A stretch of 64,000 nucleotides of DNA from Malaya genurostris (taxonomy: Eukaryota > Arthropoda > Insecta > Diptera > Culicidae): positions 81,402,525 to 81,466,524 of the forward strand of contig NC_080571.1 of the NCBI RefSeq assembly GCF_030247185.1, given 5' to 3'. The translations under genes were made by a program, and so were the position numbers. The notes under the pieces were generated by a model. That model saw nothing but the letters and a program-made list of their open reading frames with translations. It had not been told where the DNA came from and made no database searches. Shown in pieces: positions 10,803 to 21,137 of the stretch (within the stretch, counting starts at the first letter, position 1; each line of letters starts with the position of its first letter).

Positions 10803-12585
10803 TGTGTCCGTATGTGTGTTGTCAACTAAGAGGTCGAGATCTCAGAGATGGCTGGACCGATTTTCATCAAACTAGTCGCAAATGAAAGGTCTCCCCGTCA
10901 CCCAAAACGCTATTGAATGGTTTTGAGATCGGATGTTTACTTTTTGAGTTATACAAAGTTTTATGTCAAAATTTTCAGTTTTTTGACAGTATCTGTCACA
11001 ATTGACCTTGAAAACAGAATATGTTTTCAGACTTAGATTCCGCACGGTAATACCTATCCAACAAGCCATAGATTGTTAAAATCCGTCCATTTTTAACGGA
11101 GATATCGAAATTTTTCTGTAAGCGACTTTTCCCCCTATTCCAGCAGTAGGAGTTTTGAGCGCTGTATGACAAAGAAATGCTTGGGAGCAACGGAAAACAC
11201 GATTTTTTATACTGTTACATACAATTGTTTCTAAGAACCAAAAGGATTGTTTACAGCATTCTTTTTCATGACATTTAGCCTCGGACCGATTTTGGCACGG
11301 CTCGTTTTTGGCAACATAATCGTTCGAATATGACATATATAAACCAGATGATGGCAGAATTTTTTTTAATTATTTTGTTTTAAACTACTTACAGCAATAA
11401 ATGCTGGAAGAACATAACATCCATATACCATTCGAATCAGTTCGTCGAGATCAGCAAAGGCGTGTGTGACAAATAACTTCAATTAATTTTCTCGGAAAAT
11501 TTCTTTTCTACAAATTCAGATTCATACGAAAAGTCGTATGCTCCCAAACAAAGTTCCTGCATTATGTTTGGTTCCGACCTCTGGTTTCGGAACTACAGGA
11601 TGATATGTGAAACGAAATCAAAATTGTGTAACTCATTTTTCTTGAAGATGGCTGAACCGATCTAAGATGCAAATGAAATCTAAGAATCATCTAAGATTCA
11701 AATGAAAAGTTTCAAAGTTCTATAAAACATCTTGCTTTTCAGTCAGATCCAACTTCCGGTTTCGGGGATTGTATAAAAATGTCTATTCCACATAATTTAA
11801 TCAGGTTTATCGGGTTAGCAGATTTGGATAGTCGATAAAAAAATTAACTTTTTTCAGTTTTAGTGGTATTCAGTTGTCGATCAGAAGGCACCTAAAAATT
11901 TAATTCGTGCTATGATCTCTCAAAGATGTCTTAACTGATTTTCAAATGTTTTGAAACAAATGTAAAGTGTACAGCTACTCAAGTGAATTTATCTGACTTC
12001 GGCCATACCGCTTTTAGTATTCCGGTTCCAGTATAAAATCGTTTCTCAAAGCTCAATCGTTTTCTCAAAAAAAGCCTAATCAAATTTCAGAAACAAAAAT
12101 TTTAATTAAAACAAACTTATATACAAAAATTAATTATTTTATCCAATTATGACTTCTGGTTCTCGAATTACATGATGATGAATTTTTAAAATTCAAACCG
12201 ATATAGAAGATGACAATCCCGAAAAGCTTCAAAGTTGAACTCAAAACTGTTGTAATTTATTCGTCATATGGCCATACGAATCGGTTTGGGTTATGCTGGT
12301 TCCTGAATACCGGCTCTGGAAGTACCTTAAATTACCGTAAACTCTAGAGTGGAACTTACATATCATGGCATGTTTAATCGATTATCACACTTCTAGATTC
12401 AAATTCGATCCGATTTGCAGTTTCGACATTACAGAGTAATGAGTGATTAAAATCTCAAATTGTCGCTTAAAACGAGGGTCATTAAAATAATGTCATGAAA
12501 ACTTAAACACCGAAGAATATTCATGCAAAAAACACATGCGGATTGATAAAAATAGGTATCATCTCACTGCTAGGTGGATTAAACA
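10646..12585. repeat. 1.9-kb dispersed repeat inserted in jockey copy 2
   Basis: Starts with a perfect 28-bp palindrome (10646-10673) and ends with CACTGCTAGGTGGATTAAAC near 12560-12580. The jockey sequence resumes directly after. The interior carries the GAGAAAGGCA-family phrases (GGCCCGGAGGGCCGAATGAC, TCAGCTCGACGAACTGAG), a GT microsatellite and many paragraphs of the form gaaccgatttt-then-aaatgaaag. Related ends occur at 45250-45305. Frames at 10872-11336 on the minus strand show no domain. Class unknown; probably non-autonomous. Confidence 0.7.
10767..10820. repeat. (GT)n microsatellite
   Basis: About 40 bp of GT repeat followed by an imperfect continuation (GTATGTGTGTGT, CCGTATGTGTG). 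Confidence 0.95.
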
Positions 12586-13579
12586 CGTTTTTTTTCAACA
12601 ACTTGACCAAATTGGTACTGCATAAAGCATGGCTGGTCTGAAATTTGTTTATAAATTAACAATTTGTTTTTTAGACAGAGCTTAGAATTTCTGTTTATAA
12701 GAGGATATAAACATTTAATATATTTATTACACTTTGCCTGGATTCCTTCAATGTGATCCTTGAAAGTGAGTTTTTTGTCATACGTTAAACCTAAGTATTT
12801 AGCTTGATCAGACCATGTCAATTCCAAGCCATTCAATTTGAGAATGTGGTTATTGTTTGATTTAAGAAAAGAAGCTCTTGGCTTATGAGGAAAGATAATT
12901 AATTGCGTTTTTGCTGCATTTGGTTTAATTTTCCATTTTGACAGAAAATCACTGAAAATAATATGAGACTTCATTTTCAATAGGACTCACAACGTTCAAA
13001 TTAAAATTGTGTACACTCTCGAACTGCTGAGCAAGTTTTAGAGCTTTTTCGTCATTTGTAAGAAGTATTTGATTTCCTTCCTTGAGAGCAGGAATTGGTT
13101 TCTGAGGTTTCTTAAGAACCTTAGAAAGTTTCCAGAAAGGTTTAGAATATGGTTTAATTTGTTCAACTTCTTTAGCGAAATTTTCATTTCGCAAAAGAGT
13201 AAATCTTTGTTTCATTTATTTTTGTAAATCCTTAACTATGTTTTTCATAGCAGGATCACGAGAACATTGATATTGTCGTCGACGAACATTCTTCAATCGA
13301 ATGAGCAGTTGAAGATTGTCATCGATGATAGGAGAATTTAATTTAGTTTGAGCTTTGGGAACTGAAAGATTTCTAGCTTCGATAATATAATGATTCAAAT
13401 TATCAATTGCTGTGTCGATGTCCGCAGAATTTTCTAAAATAGTTTCATGATCCACATGATTTTCAATGTGAGATCTGTAATCCAACCAATTAGCTCTATG
13501 ATAGTTGAATATAGAACTAATTGGATTAATTAAAGCTTCGTTGGAAAGTCTGAATGTTACAGGAAGATGATCTGAGTGC
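12586..13579 (-). pseudogene. Jockey ORF2 remnant with RT core deleted
   Basis: Read on the minus strand it begins in the endonuclease (MHSDHLPVTFRLSNEALIN), runs through the linker as far as NVVSPIENEVS and then jumps at about 12958-12985 to the RT thumb region (FSDFLSKWKIKPNAAKTQL). About 840 bp present in the copy at 24250-26901, including the RT active site, is missing at this join. There is also a stop at 13216 within the linker (ATTTATT against AATTTCT in the other copy). Protein identity to the other copy is very high, so the deletion is recent or accompanied the insertion. Confidence 0.9.
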
Positions 13580-13594
13580 AACTAAACGCAACAA
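13580..13594. repeat. Target-site duplication of jockey copy 2 (right)
   Basis: AACTAAACGCAACAA, identical to 10013-10027. Confidence 0.9.
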
Positions 13595-13730
13595 CATAAT
13601 TATTTCTCTATGCCATCAGAAATATTATCTGCAATTTATGATTAAATTAACAACAGTGTGAGATTATCATAAATAATATAAAAATTAAGTTTTCTAAAAC
13701 TATTAGAAGTAAAAGTATATAATAAAATCC
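13595..13730 (+). repeat. Repeat family A, copy 2, right part
   Basis: CATAATTATTTCTCTATGCC and the AAATATTATCTGCAATTTATG stretch continue the alignment to copy 3 (14960-15060) exactly where the left part stopped. Confidence 0.75.
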
Positions 13731-14270
13731 ATAGACAAAACTCAATTATTATTATTTCTTTTTGTGTGTTAGACGGATCAGGACATCGTAATCAGGACTT
13801 TCCATGAACTGCAGCAACAACAGACCTTCGGCGTGCACAGAAAGAAAAGATGAAACCTACACGGCATAAAAACCGATAGTACTATGAAATAGACATCAGT
13901 TGAAACGAAAATCTGATTTTAAACCATAATTACATTAAAATTCATTTAGTTTTTCATTGAACAAGACTGCTTTGTAATGTAAATGTTGCTCCAAATATGT
14001 GCATGAAAATAAATGTAAAATCGCAAAATATTTTTATCTGTGTGGTATAACGCCTCACAAACACCCAGTTCGCGCTCCCTTTTGATTTTCGGACGCCTTC
14101 TCAACAGCAACAGCGACAATAAATTATCAGTAATCACATTCAGAACCTGGATTTTGGAGTTTATGTTCTAGTGTAGATAGAATAAGCACTCTGCAAAACG
14201 GTTCTTTTTAGAATTAGTAGAATATTCCCATTGAACTTTGCGAAGTTTTCCTGCACTGAGTATAAAAGTC
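13731..14270. other. Non-coding stretch, nothing recognised
   Basis: No supported gene. The minus-strand frame 13946-14137 has no domain. Confidence 0.4.
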
Positions 14271-14821
14271 CACAAAAAAGCGGATGAGTAATGTCAGAGG
14301 CATAACTGGTGGACGAATGGAACTGACATGTTTCTTTCATACTTTCGGAAAACCGTACTAACGAGTAGATATCAATAATTTATAGCTGTAGAATTCCTAA
14401 AAGCCCAGATGACGGCTTTTGGTTTATTAATATTCTTCAAATCGCAGTATGACTTGTATTTTTGGGACGGGTTTTTGAAATTATTGTCTTAATAACTTTA
14501 ATTTAGTGGAATTATTGTGTGTTTGTCAAATTATAATGTATTTATAAATTAAGGTTGTATTTTTATGTCATTGTTGTCGGTCTTGTAACCCTGTTATTTT
14601 TTACTCCCTCTTGTTTGTTTTCCTTGTATAATTGTTTGGTAGAATATGTTTGCCAATAATAAACCACATTTTAGTATAGATGCAGCGTAACAATTCTGGA
14701 AGCGAAGGAGAAAACCCAGCAAAATTCACACAATCAATCAATTAATACGAACGGTCATGAAAGAAGTATGTCAGTTTATTCGTATTCAGTCTCTTACATT
14801 ACCCACCCACCTTTTTTGTGC
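14271..14821. repeat. MITE with about 100-bp imperfect inverted repeats
   Basis: Left end CACAAAAAAGCGGATGAGTA against the inverse of the right end, CACAAAAAAGGTGGGTGGGT. The similarity continues through TAATGTxAGAGxC and the CTGACATxxTTCTTTCAT stretch for about 100 bp. Single-arm relatives are at about 7480-7600 and 19250-19390. No target duplication could be fixed. Non-coding. Confidence 0.75.
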
Positions 14822-14859
14822 GGTTTTTGCGTTCAACTTTTAATTGTCGTAAGTACGAC

Positions 14860-15090
14860 TTACTTTATTATGGGGCGCTTTTTCAAAATTCACCCTTCGA
14901 TAGAGTGATCAGTTTTTGATCGTGAATATCTCTTGTTGTATCTAACGTATCAACATAATTTTGCTACATGCCATCGGAAATATGATCAATAATTTATGAT
15001 TACATTTTCAGTTGTATGACATAATGACAAAAGTAAAGTTTCTGAAACGTTTGGTATCAACGAGTATCAAAGAAGAAACGCATGTTTACC
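14860..15090 (+). repeat. Repeat family A, copy 3 (uninterrupted)
   Basis: Contains GAGTGATCAGTTTTTGATCG, CTAACGTATCAACATAATTTT and TATGATCAATAATTTATGAT. It provides the intact version of the site into which jockey copy 2 inserted in copy 2. Confidence 0.8.
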
Positions 15091-15163
15091 TTTATCGTAC
15101 CCGAGCCGACAATTTTAGTGTAGTGAGCAACATTTCATTTCTGCGTTACCTACTGGGTACATA

Positions 15164-15603
15164 GAACGAAAAAATCTTGTGAGTTTATATCTTACTAGAT
15201 GCACATAAATGGAAGATCGCAGTTCACAAGAATTTACATACATGCACATGTAGAGCTGGGTGATGTGAAAATTAAATGTCTTGAACTTCAATGAAATTTG
15301 AAAAAAACAAATAATTAATATGCGGCCGTTGCTTGAACCGATAATCAGTCAATCACAAAGTACGTCTGTTAATTAACTAAACCACAAAAACACACATCTG
15401 CTGGGTCGATAAATGGTTCATATAAATTCGTGCAGTTTCTCTTACTGAGAGCAAATTACAGTCTGAACCAGTAAAATACATTCAGATTAGACATAAAGTC
15501 ATTACGAATAGAATCCTCCGTCGTTTGAAAAGTTAAGTTTTGTGAATTGCATCGGAATATGGCATAAGGTCACTTGTAAAATTCATAATTTTTTCTGTGC
15601 AGT
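15164..15603 (-). repeat. TA-flanked MITE with a tRNA-like core, copy 1
   Basis: Homologous along its length to 40174-40611 (phrases TTACTAGATGCACATAAATGG, GTACGTCTGTTAATTAACTA, and the AAGTCATTACRAATA block). Flanked by TA at 15162-15163 and 15604-15605. Read on the minus strand, the middle resembles a tRNA internal promoter: an A-box-like GTGGTTTAGTTAATTAACAG and a B-box-like GGTTCAAGCAACG. Ends are weak inverted repeats. Probably a Tc1/mariner-type MITE that carries a tRNA-derived segment. Confidence 0.65.
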
Positions 15604-15645
15604 TATAAAAAATTAACACTTGGTATATTTAGAGATGTCGATGTA

Positions 15646-16100
15646 ATTAGCGGCCCTTACACGATCATTAAAAGTGTCATTACTAAGTAATGACACTTCT
15701 GCTCATACGCTCGTCATTACTGCATTACTGTACATCATTACTTTTTAGCATTACACGTTCATTATTAATGATGAGTATTTGTAACTACTCCAGCAATAGC
15801 AATAACAATATTTTTATTTTCGTTTAGTTGAAAATAAATTTGATTTGCCATTGAAACGTTAAGATTAATGAAATATCAACAATTTAAATCTACACTTTGT
15901 CATTTTTTCGCGTATAGTTCTAAAGATATTCAGCACTTCCACAAAAAAATAAGAAGAAGAAATAATGTTGGTAATGATGGAAAATCCGGAATTCCATCAT
16001 TACTCGTGTCATTACTGAACTCGTAGACCTTACACGATCATTAAAAGTGTCATTACTTTTTAGTAATGACACTTTTAATGATCGTGTAAGGGCCGCTATT
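15646..16100. repeat. MITE with near-perfect inverted ends and 3-bp duplication
   Basis: The element is 15649-16097. It begins AGCGGCCCTTACACGATCAT and ends with the exact inverse, flanked by ATT at 15646-15648 and 16098-16100. The inverted arms run on to AGTGTCATTACT. The right end (16029-16091) also forms its own hairpin, since the arm sequence is present in both senses there. A 341-bp relative with similar ends is at 42760-43100. The 3-bp duplication fits a PIF/Harbinger-type MITE, which is an inference. Confidence 0.85.
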
Positions 16101-16194
16101 GAGTATAATTGCGAACTATTCGATTAAATTTTAATCGATTATTTTTCAGATTATTCGATTAGTTTAGGACTTCCCATATGTGGAAAGCTGCAAA

Positions 16195-16960
16195 AGAAAT
16201 CATGTTAAAAGAAAATCCCTTCACCAAAATTGCTTTAGTATTTAATTCTCCTGCGGATCGTTCGTGCGGGTTTTGGCCTCTAACAAGAGCGATTATGACA
16301 TCCAGCTGCTGGTCATTTGCATTGAAAAAAATTCAATGAAAAGTGAACAACGATGAGAAACATACTACAAAATCAGCCATTCTAAGGGTACTGAATGTTA
16401 TCTAAAGAGCTATAAAGACTACCAATCGGAGGTAAAAATCTTCAGTTTAGTGCAAATTTAGAATAATGGGATTATCTTTATGCACTTTTCGCAGTGCGAA
16501 CTTCGCACCAAATGAGTGCAAATAAAGCGTTCGAGAAAAATGCATCGAACGATGTTGAATATGGTAGAGAATTCCACAATTTGGCCCTTCAGAGAACCAA
16601 AAATGAATTCCGTACAGCATTTTGTTAGTTTCTTTGACTAAAATATGCAAATCCGAAATAATATGATCAACATCAAAATTGAATATGATGCAATTTTGCG
16701 AGCTGTTAGGACTGCTGAAAAGCTGCAAACGAAATCAAGTAAAAAGAAATTCTTTCACAAACATTGCTTTAGTATTGAATCAATCTGCACAGGAAGCGGT
16801 TCTCCTGCGAGACGTTCGCAGTGCGAGTGTCGCTTCAAACAAGAGCGTCATCTAGTTGCTGGTCGTTTGCATTGGAGCAAAATACAATGGAAACTGGACA
16901 TCAATGGGGAGCATTCTACAAAAACAGCCTTTTTAAGGGCTCTAAATGTTCCCTAAAGAA
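16195..16960. repeat. Degenerate duplicated repeat block
   Basis: The segment 16195-16410 (ACAAAATCAGCCATTCTAAG near its end) is a diverged direct repeat of 16730-16960 (ACAAAAACAGCCTTTTTAAG). Between them 16440-16640 is an inverse copy of the 8050-8240 repeat. The frame 16645-16956 crosses the second copy and shows no known domain, so it is taken as a chance frame on repeat DNA. Confidence 0.6.
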
Positions 16961-17612
16961 GAAAAACTTCGAAGATTTCAAAACAATCTGACATTTGTAA
17001 AAAAAAAAGTTATTAAAGGAAAACCCACACAAAGTCCGAACAATAGCTCATTCCTTAATATATCTAGCACCACTGCTGCTAATGGTGGCAATATAATTTT
17101 GCTTTGATCTGAGTTGTTTCATGTCTTGACGATAGTTACTTAACTTAGAATGAAGAGTCTCCATGCTCCAAACCTTACTGTAAAGACACAAATATTTATG
17201 TAAATTATGTTTTTGCTTGCAAAAAATAGTATCGTCTGTACCTTCTAAACTATAAGAGATATTCGGCAAAGCTATTGGATTTAAGTTTTCCTAAAATATT
17301 GTAGAAGACTCCAAAAACCTGTTTCTTCAAATTAAAAAGTTAGACTTTTTCGAGTTTTTACAGTGAGTTTTGGAACATGGCTTGCCACTTGAAAAAAAAT
17401 CTTCGTACTAAGCTGAGTAACTATTGTTAAGACATCAAACAACTCTGATCAACCATTATAGCATAATAAAAGAAAGCAAAATCATATCATCACCACTAGC
17501 AGTAGTGATGCTAGATACATTAAGGAATGAGATATTGTTCGGGCTTTGTGTCGGTTTTCCTTTAATAACTTTTTCTACAAATCTCGGATTGTTTTGCGGT
17601 CTTCAAAGGTTT
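16957..17612. repeat. Foldback element with about 110-150-bp inverted arms
   Basis: The left arm has AGTTATTAAAGGAAAACCCA, ACAAAGTCCGAACAATAGCT and CATTCCTTAATATATCTAGC. The right arm carries the inverse of all of these in the right order with few mismatches (for example GAATGAGATATTGTTCGGGC at 17526). The outer limits are near 16957 and 17612. Non-coding; the two frames inside mirror each other. Confidence 0.85.
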
Positions 17613-17990
17613 ACCTCCTCGATAAATTTCCTACGGAAATCACACATGCACTGCTTTCTAGAGTTTATAGGTTGATCCTCAGCCGATTTTGATGTGGAAC
17701 ACATCTTTATTTTCTATATAGGGGTGCAAATCAGAAAAACTACACGTAGAAATGTGGTCAGGTTTTAAACACTTACAGCTCAGTATATTTTGTATCAATT
17801 TTTAATATTATTTCATCATTTGATAGGAAATATTTCTAAGTTTCGATTTGAACGTATCGAGCCACGTATTTTCAATTATATATGATTGAAATTTTGATTA
17901 GTAGCGAGCAGTGTCCTATTTGGCTGCTAAAAATATTTGGCATACCGGATTTCCCTGTCATAGACGATTGTTTTGAAGGAGGAAAGCATC
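17613..17990. other. Non-coding stretch
   Basis: No gene or clear repeat. It leads into the promoter-like segment below. Confidence 0.4.
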
Positions 17991-17996
17991 GCTCTG

Positions 17997-18078
17997 ATTG
18001 GTCAATCGATGCAAACGCGAAGCTGTTGGAAGCACGCGTATCTATAAATAGAAGCAAAATTATAGCTAACGTTTCAGT
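17997..18078 (+). promoter_or_regulatory. Promoter-like segment (CCAAT, TATA, Inr)
   Basis: An inverted CCAAT (ATTGG, 17997-18001), a TATAAATA box at 18043-18050 and a TCAGT initiator at 18074-18078 are arranged as in an insect core promoter: 33 bp from the first T of TATA to the A of the initiator. No open frame of note follows, so it may be a captured or orphan promoter within a repeat. Confidence 0.4.
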
Positions 18079-18109
18079 CCTACTCGTAGCATGCTAGAGG
18101 TAGGTTGTT

Positions 18110-19995
18110 ACTAGACCGCAAGACAAAAACGTACCATAAAACGATTTGAAGGTTTAATTGGTATGCTCTGATCTTGTGTCATGCAAGCTCGGATTAAATT
18201 CCATGTTCCATTAAATTGACAACTACCCCAGGATAAATTTTGAGTGCTTAAGATTAATTTCTAATTTATATAAGATGAACTCGATTGATAATGAGAAATA
18301 GTTTATCGCTTTAACCGAAATCGCAGAATGGTAGAAAAACTTAACGCTAAAAAAACTGCTTGCATAAAAAACTTGAACACAAGCTGGGCGAAGAGAAGCT
18401 TAATTATCGAAATCGCAAGTATGTACAAACATATAAATGCATACATTTGCGATATTGGTGTAATTTCGTCGGCTATAGAACAAATGCAAATCAAGACAAA
18501 TCTGTATAAAATGTTCAAAACGACGAATGTGACAATGAGAGATTCTCTTTGTTTATCTTCTCCTTCGATTATTACGGTACTCCTAGAAATCCTTCTCTCC
18601 AATTATTTACCGATTATAATAACTAAAGCTATCATCTTTTAATCTGCACTGCAGAAATTACTCAAAAAAGCAGGAATATTTCGCGATAATCGAAAGAGAA
18701 AGTAAACAAAGAGAATCTCTCATTCGATGTTCGGTGTTGGTTCGGATTGATTGAACTTTTTAATTGTAGATCATTAGAAATTTTGGCTGCCTTGTTCCAC
18801 ATCAATGGCTCGAACAACCCCATGGAACTGATCCTTATAGTTTTTTGTCAAAGGTAAATTTCTCCATACTAAATCCCATGTAAACTTTAAACCTCGGGCG
18901 CGAAAATATAGTTTATCAGAGCAAGCTAAAATTTTTCATGGAACTTATGGGACTTTTCATCTTTTCATCATACAACCTTGTCCCACCCTAGTGTATAATC
19001 GGTTGAGAACGCTATACCTACGCAAACCATATCAGAATGGCATCCAAGGTCAGCCTAAAAATAAATGACGGAAGTCAGCGGCATCCATCGGAATTCGAAT
19101 GCAACTTATCATTCTCCAACACGAACGCCTTCATAAAAGGTTCTTTTCAGAACCTCCATTATATTATTATGAAGAACTACACAAATTATTTCGTAATATT
19201 TAATTGTGTGTCAGAATGTTTGATGTAACTAATCCGTACTTTAGTGCAGGTGCATCGTTTCAAGGCAAAGTTTGCATAATTCACACAATCGATCAACTAA
19301 CTGATATTCGGAAGTGTGTGTGCTAGTTTTGTTCGTATTCACATCATCCAGTTATGTCTCTAACATTACCTATCCGCCTTTTTTGTCAGGTTCTTGCAAA
19401 AAAGATGTTTTTAAATGACTGGCATTGAAAAAATCGTGTCCGATTTTTGTTTTTATCCGGTTTTTGCGTTTCAAAATACTTAGACGGGTTTTCAAAACTA
19501 AGTTTCACTTATTTGATTTTTTCTTACAACCGACCAAAATGTCTCTGATTATATGACTGAACAGACAATGTGAACACGTGCTGAAAGCTGCTATTACAAT
19601 CGAATATTTCAAATCACCTTAATCACAATTTTACACTGAACGTAGGTATTTTTTCATTTCACCTAAATAAATTACATTAGGTAAAATGAACAATAATTTA
19701 CAATATAGTCTAGTCTACCCGAGCTCTCTTCTCAGATAGAGTACGCAATATACAAAATTAGTTCAAGCATAACTGAATATTAAAACTCCACCGAAAACCG
19801 AAAGTTTTCTCGAGGCCTGTATAAAATACTAAACAAGCCAATTAGTCACGGTCGAATCCGGTTAATACCAAACATGCATAGAGAGTCCTCTAAAAACTTA
19901 TTACAAATGTCACCAATACACCATCTCTCCGAAAAAAAGCATATCTAAATTTCAACTCTCATCCTACAGAATACTCCCGCCGATCAAGATGATGC
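18110..19995. other. Mostly non-coding stretch
   Basis: The plus frame 18328-18642 (104 codons) has no recognised domain and unremarkable composition. CAAAGAGAATCTCTCATT and flanks at about 18677-18730 are the inverse of 18520-18577, so this part is a short foldback. The piece 19250-19390 matches arms of the 14271-14821 MITE family. Nothing else is recognised. Confidence 0.5.
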
Positions 19996-20616
19996 GTGAA
20001 AAAAGAAATGGTTAAAAATAAACGGCACAAGAATTTCCCTCACTGCGACCGACCTGTAAAAGATCGGTTTTGCGCCACACTTAGTTGCAATATCCCGGCT
20101 ACCGGGTCCGTTAATAAACAGGTCCAGCTGAGTAAAGTTGCCGTCAGTTTTCATCATAATCTGGGTGTGAATGTCAACCGAGTGCGCACCAGATCAACCG
20201 AACTAAATTCGGCTCCTTTGGCAAACGACGACGGTAGATGAGATCCCCGGGTAAAAAGTGATCAATCAATCGAACGTTCGAACACCGATGCAAAAGCTAG
20301 CAATCAGCACAGCGTACTTCTGGGTGAAATTAGTCTGCTCGCACCAGTCGATTAATTGAACGATCGACTATTTATAGAATGCTCTGAACACTTGTTTGCT
20401 TTGCCGAATCGATGCACTTCTTTCGCTTTTACCGTGCACTTCCTAATCACAATTTGAGTTCAGTGAAGTTCAATGTCACGATCCTTTGGAGACATCATTC
20501 AAAATTACCTACGGACACTTTTAAACTATCGAACGTATCGTATTTTGGTTTGTAACCAAAAATTCTAAAGACACACCCAAAACTTGTCACCTTATCAACT
20601 TCGCGGAAAAACTCAC
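19996..20616. other. Low-repeat stretch, no firm gene
   Basis: Less AT-rich than its surroundings. The frame 19996-20241 (81 codons) shows no domain. Read with the next feature, it could be the first intron of a minus-strand gene. Confidence 0.35.
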
Positions 20617-21020
20617 GATGCTCCCTCCGTAGCTTGAACCGACAGTCAACGTAACGACCAACGACGGCGACGTTTATTAGTTCTTAAAACTCAGAAATCC
20701 ACTAAAACGGAAAGCGAACCGAAACCGGGAGCCGCGGCTGCCTGTTTTTGCTGTATGATACCGATTAGATTACACAAATCAAACTGACTTCGCAAAGGCG
20801 TTGAAATTCGTTCGGAACCTTCGCCGATGCTTGTGTCTGTTGATGTTTTCGCACCGTCTCTGTCCAGCTGCAGTGGTGTTCCCCATCGCACTCACTCGAA
20901 CGGTTAGTCGGCGGTTGTTGCGTTTTTTGTTTTCGGTACTGCGATGCCGCTATTTTTTCTTCACGAACGCCCGCACTCCTGCTGCACACACACCCAACGC
21001 ACAACGGATATAGATTTTTA
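20617..21020 (-). other. Possible 5' exon of a host gene (minus strand)
   Basis: A GC- and CpG-richer island compared with its neighbours. On the minus strand a good donor, ATC then GTGAGT, falls at 20616. The upstream 400 bases contain CAGT-rich, AC-rich sequence of the kind seen in insect 5' UTRs. The ATG frame 20691-20891 ends before the donor, so it would be a leader frame. No downstream exon was found in the window, so this stays a candidate. Confidence 0.3.
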
Positions 21021-21137
21021 ACATACACGTTCCTGTGGCCCTGATGATCGTACACTTTTGGGAGCGGAAAATACACCGGCTGAGGTACTAAAATGTATCG
21101 AGAGATTCTAATTGTGTGCAGTAGGAAATCCATCATA

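Larger units (their letters stand above)
10028..13579 (-). mobile_element. Jockey-type non-LTR retrotransposon, copy 2 (5'-truncated, rearranged)
   Basis: The 3' UTR at 10028-10333 and ORF2 parts at 12586-13579 match the fuller copy at 23985-28677 base for base over long stretches. The element lies on the minus strand, has its poly(A) as a T-run at 10028 and perfect 15-bp flanking duplications, so it is one insertion by target-primed reverse transcription. The 5' end stops inside the endonuclease part of ORF2. Inside it there are a scrambled UTR/ORF2-end segment (10279-10644), a foreign 1.9-kb repeat (10646-12585) and a deletion of the RT core. It cannot encode any protein. Confidence 0.9.

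Noticed and set aside
18328..18642. 104-codon frame with an antisense partner
   Set aside because: No domain, no splice or promoter context, and overlap with a small foldback.
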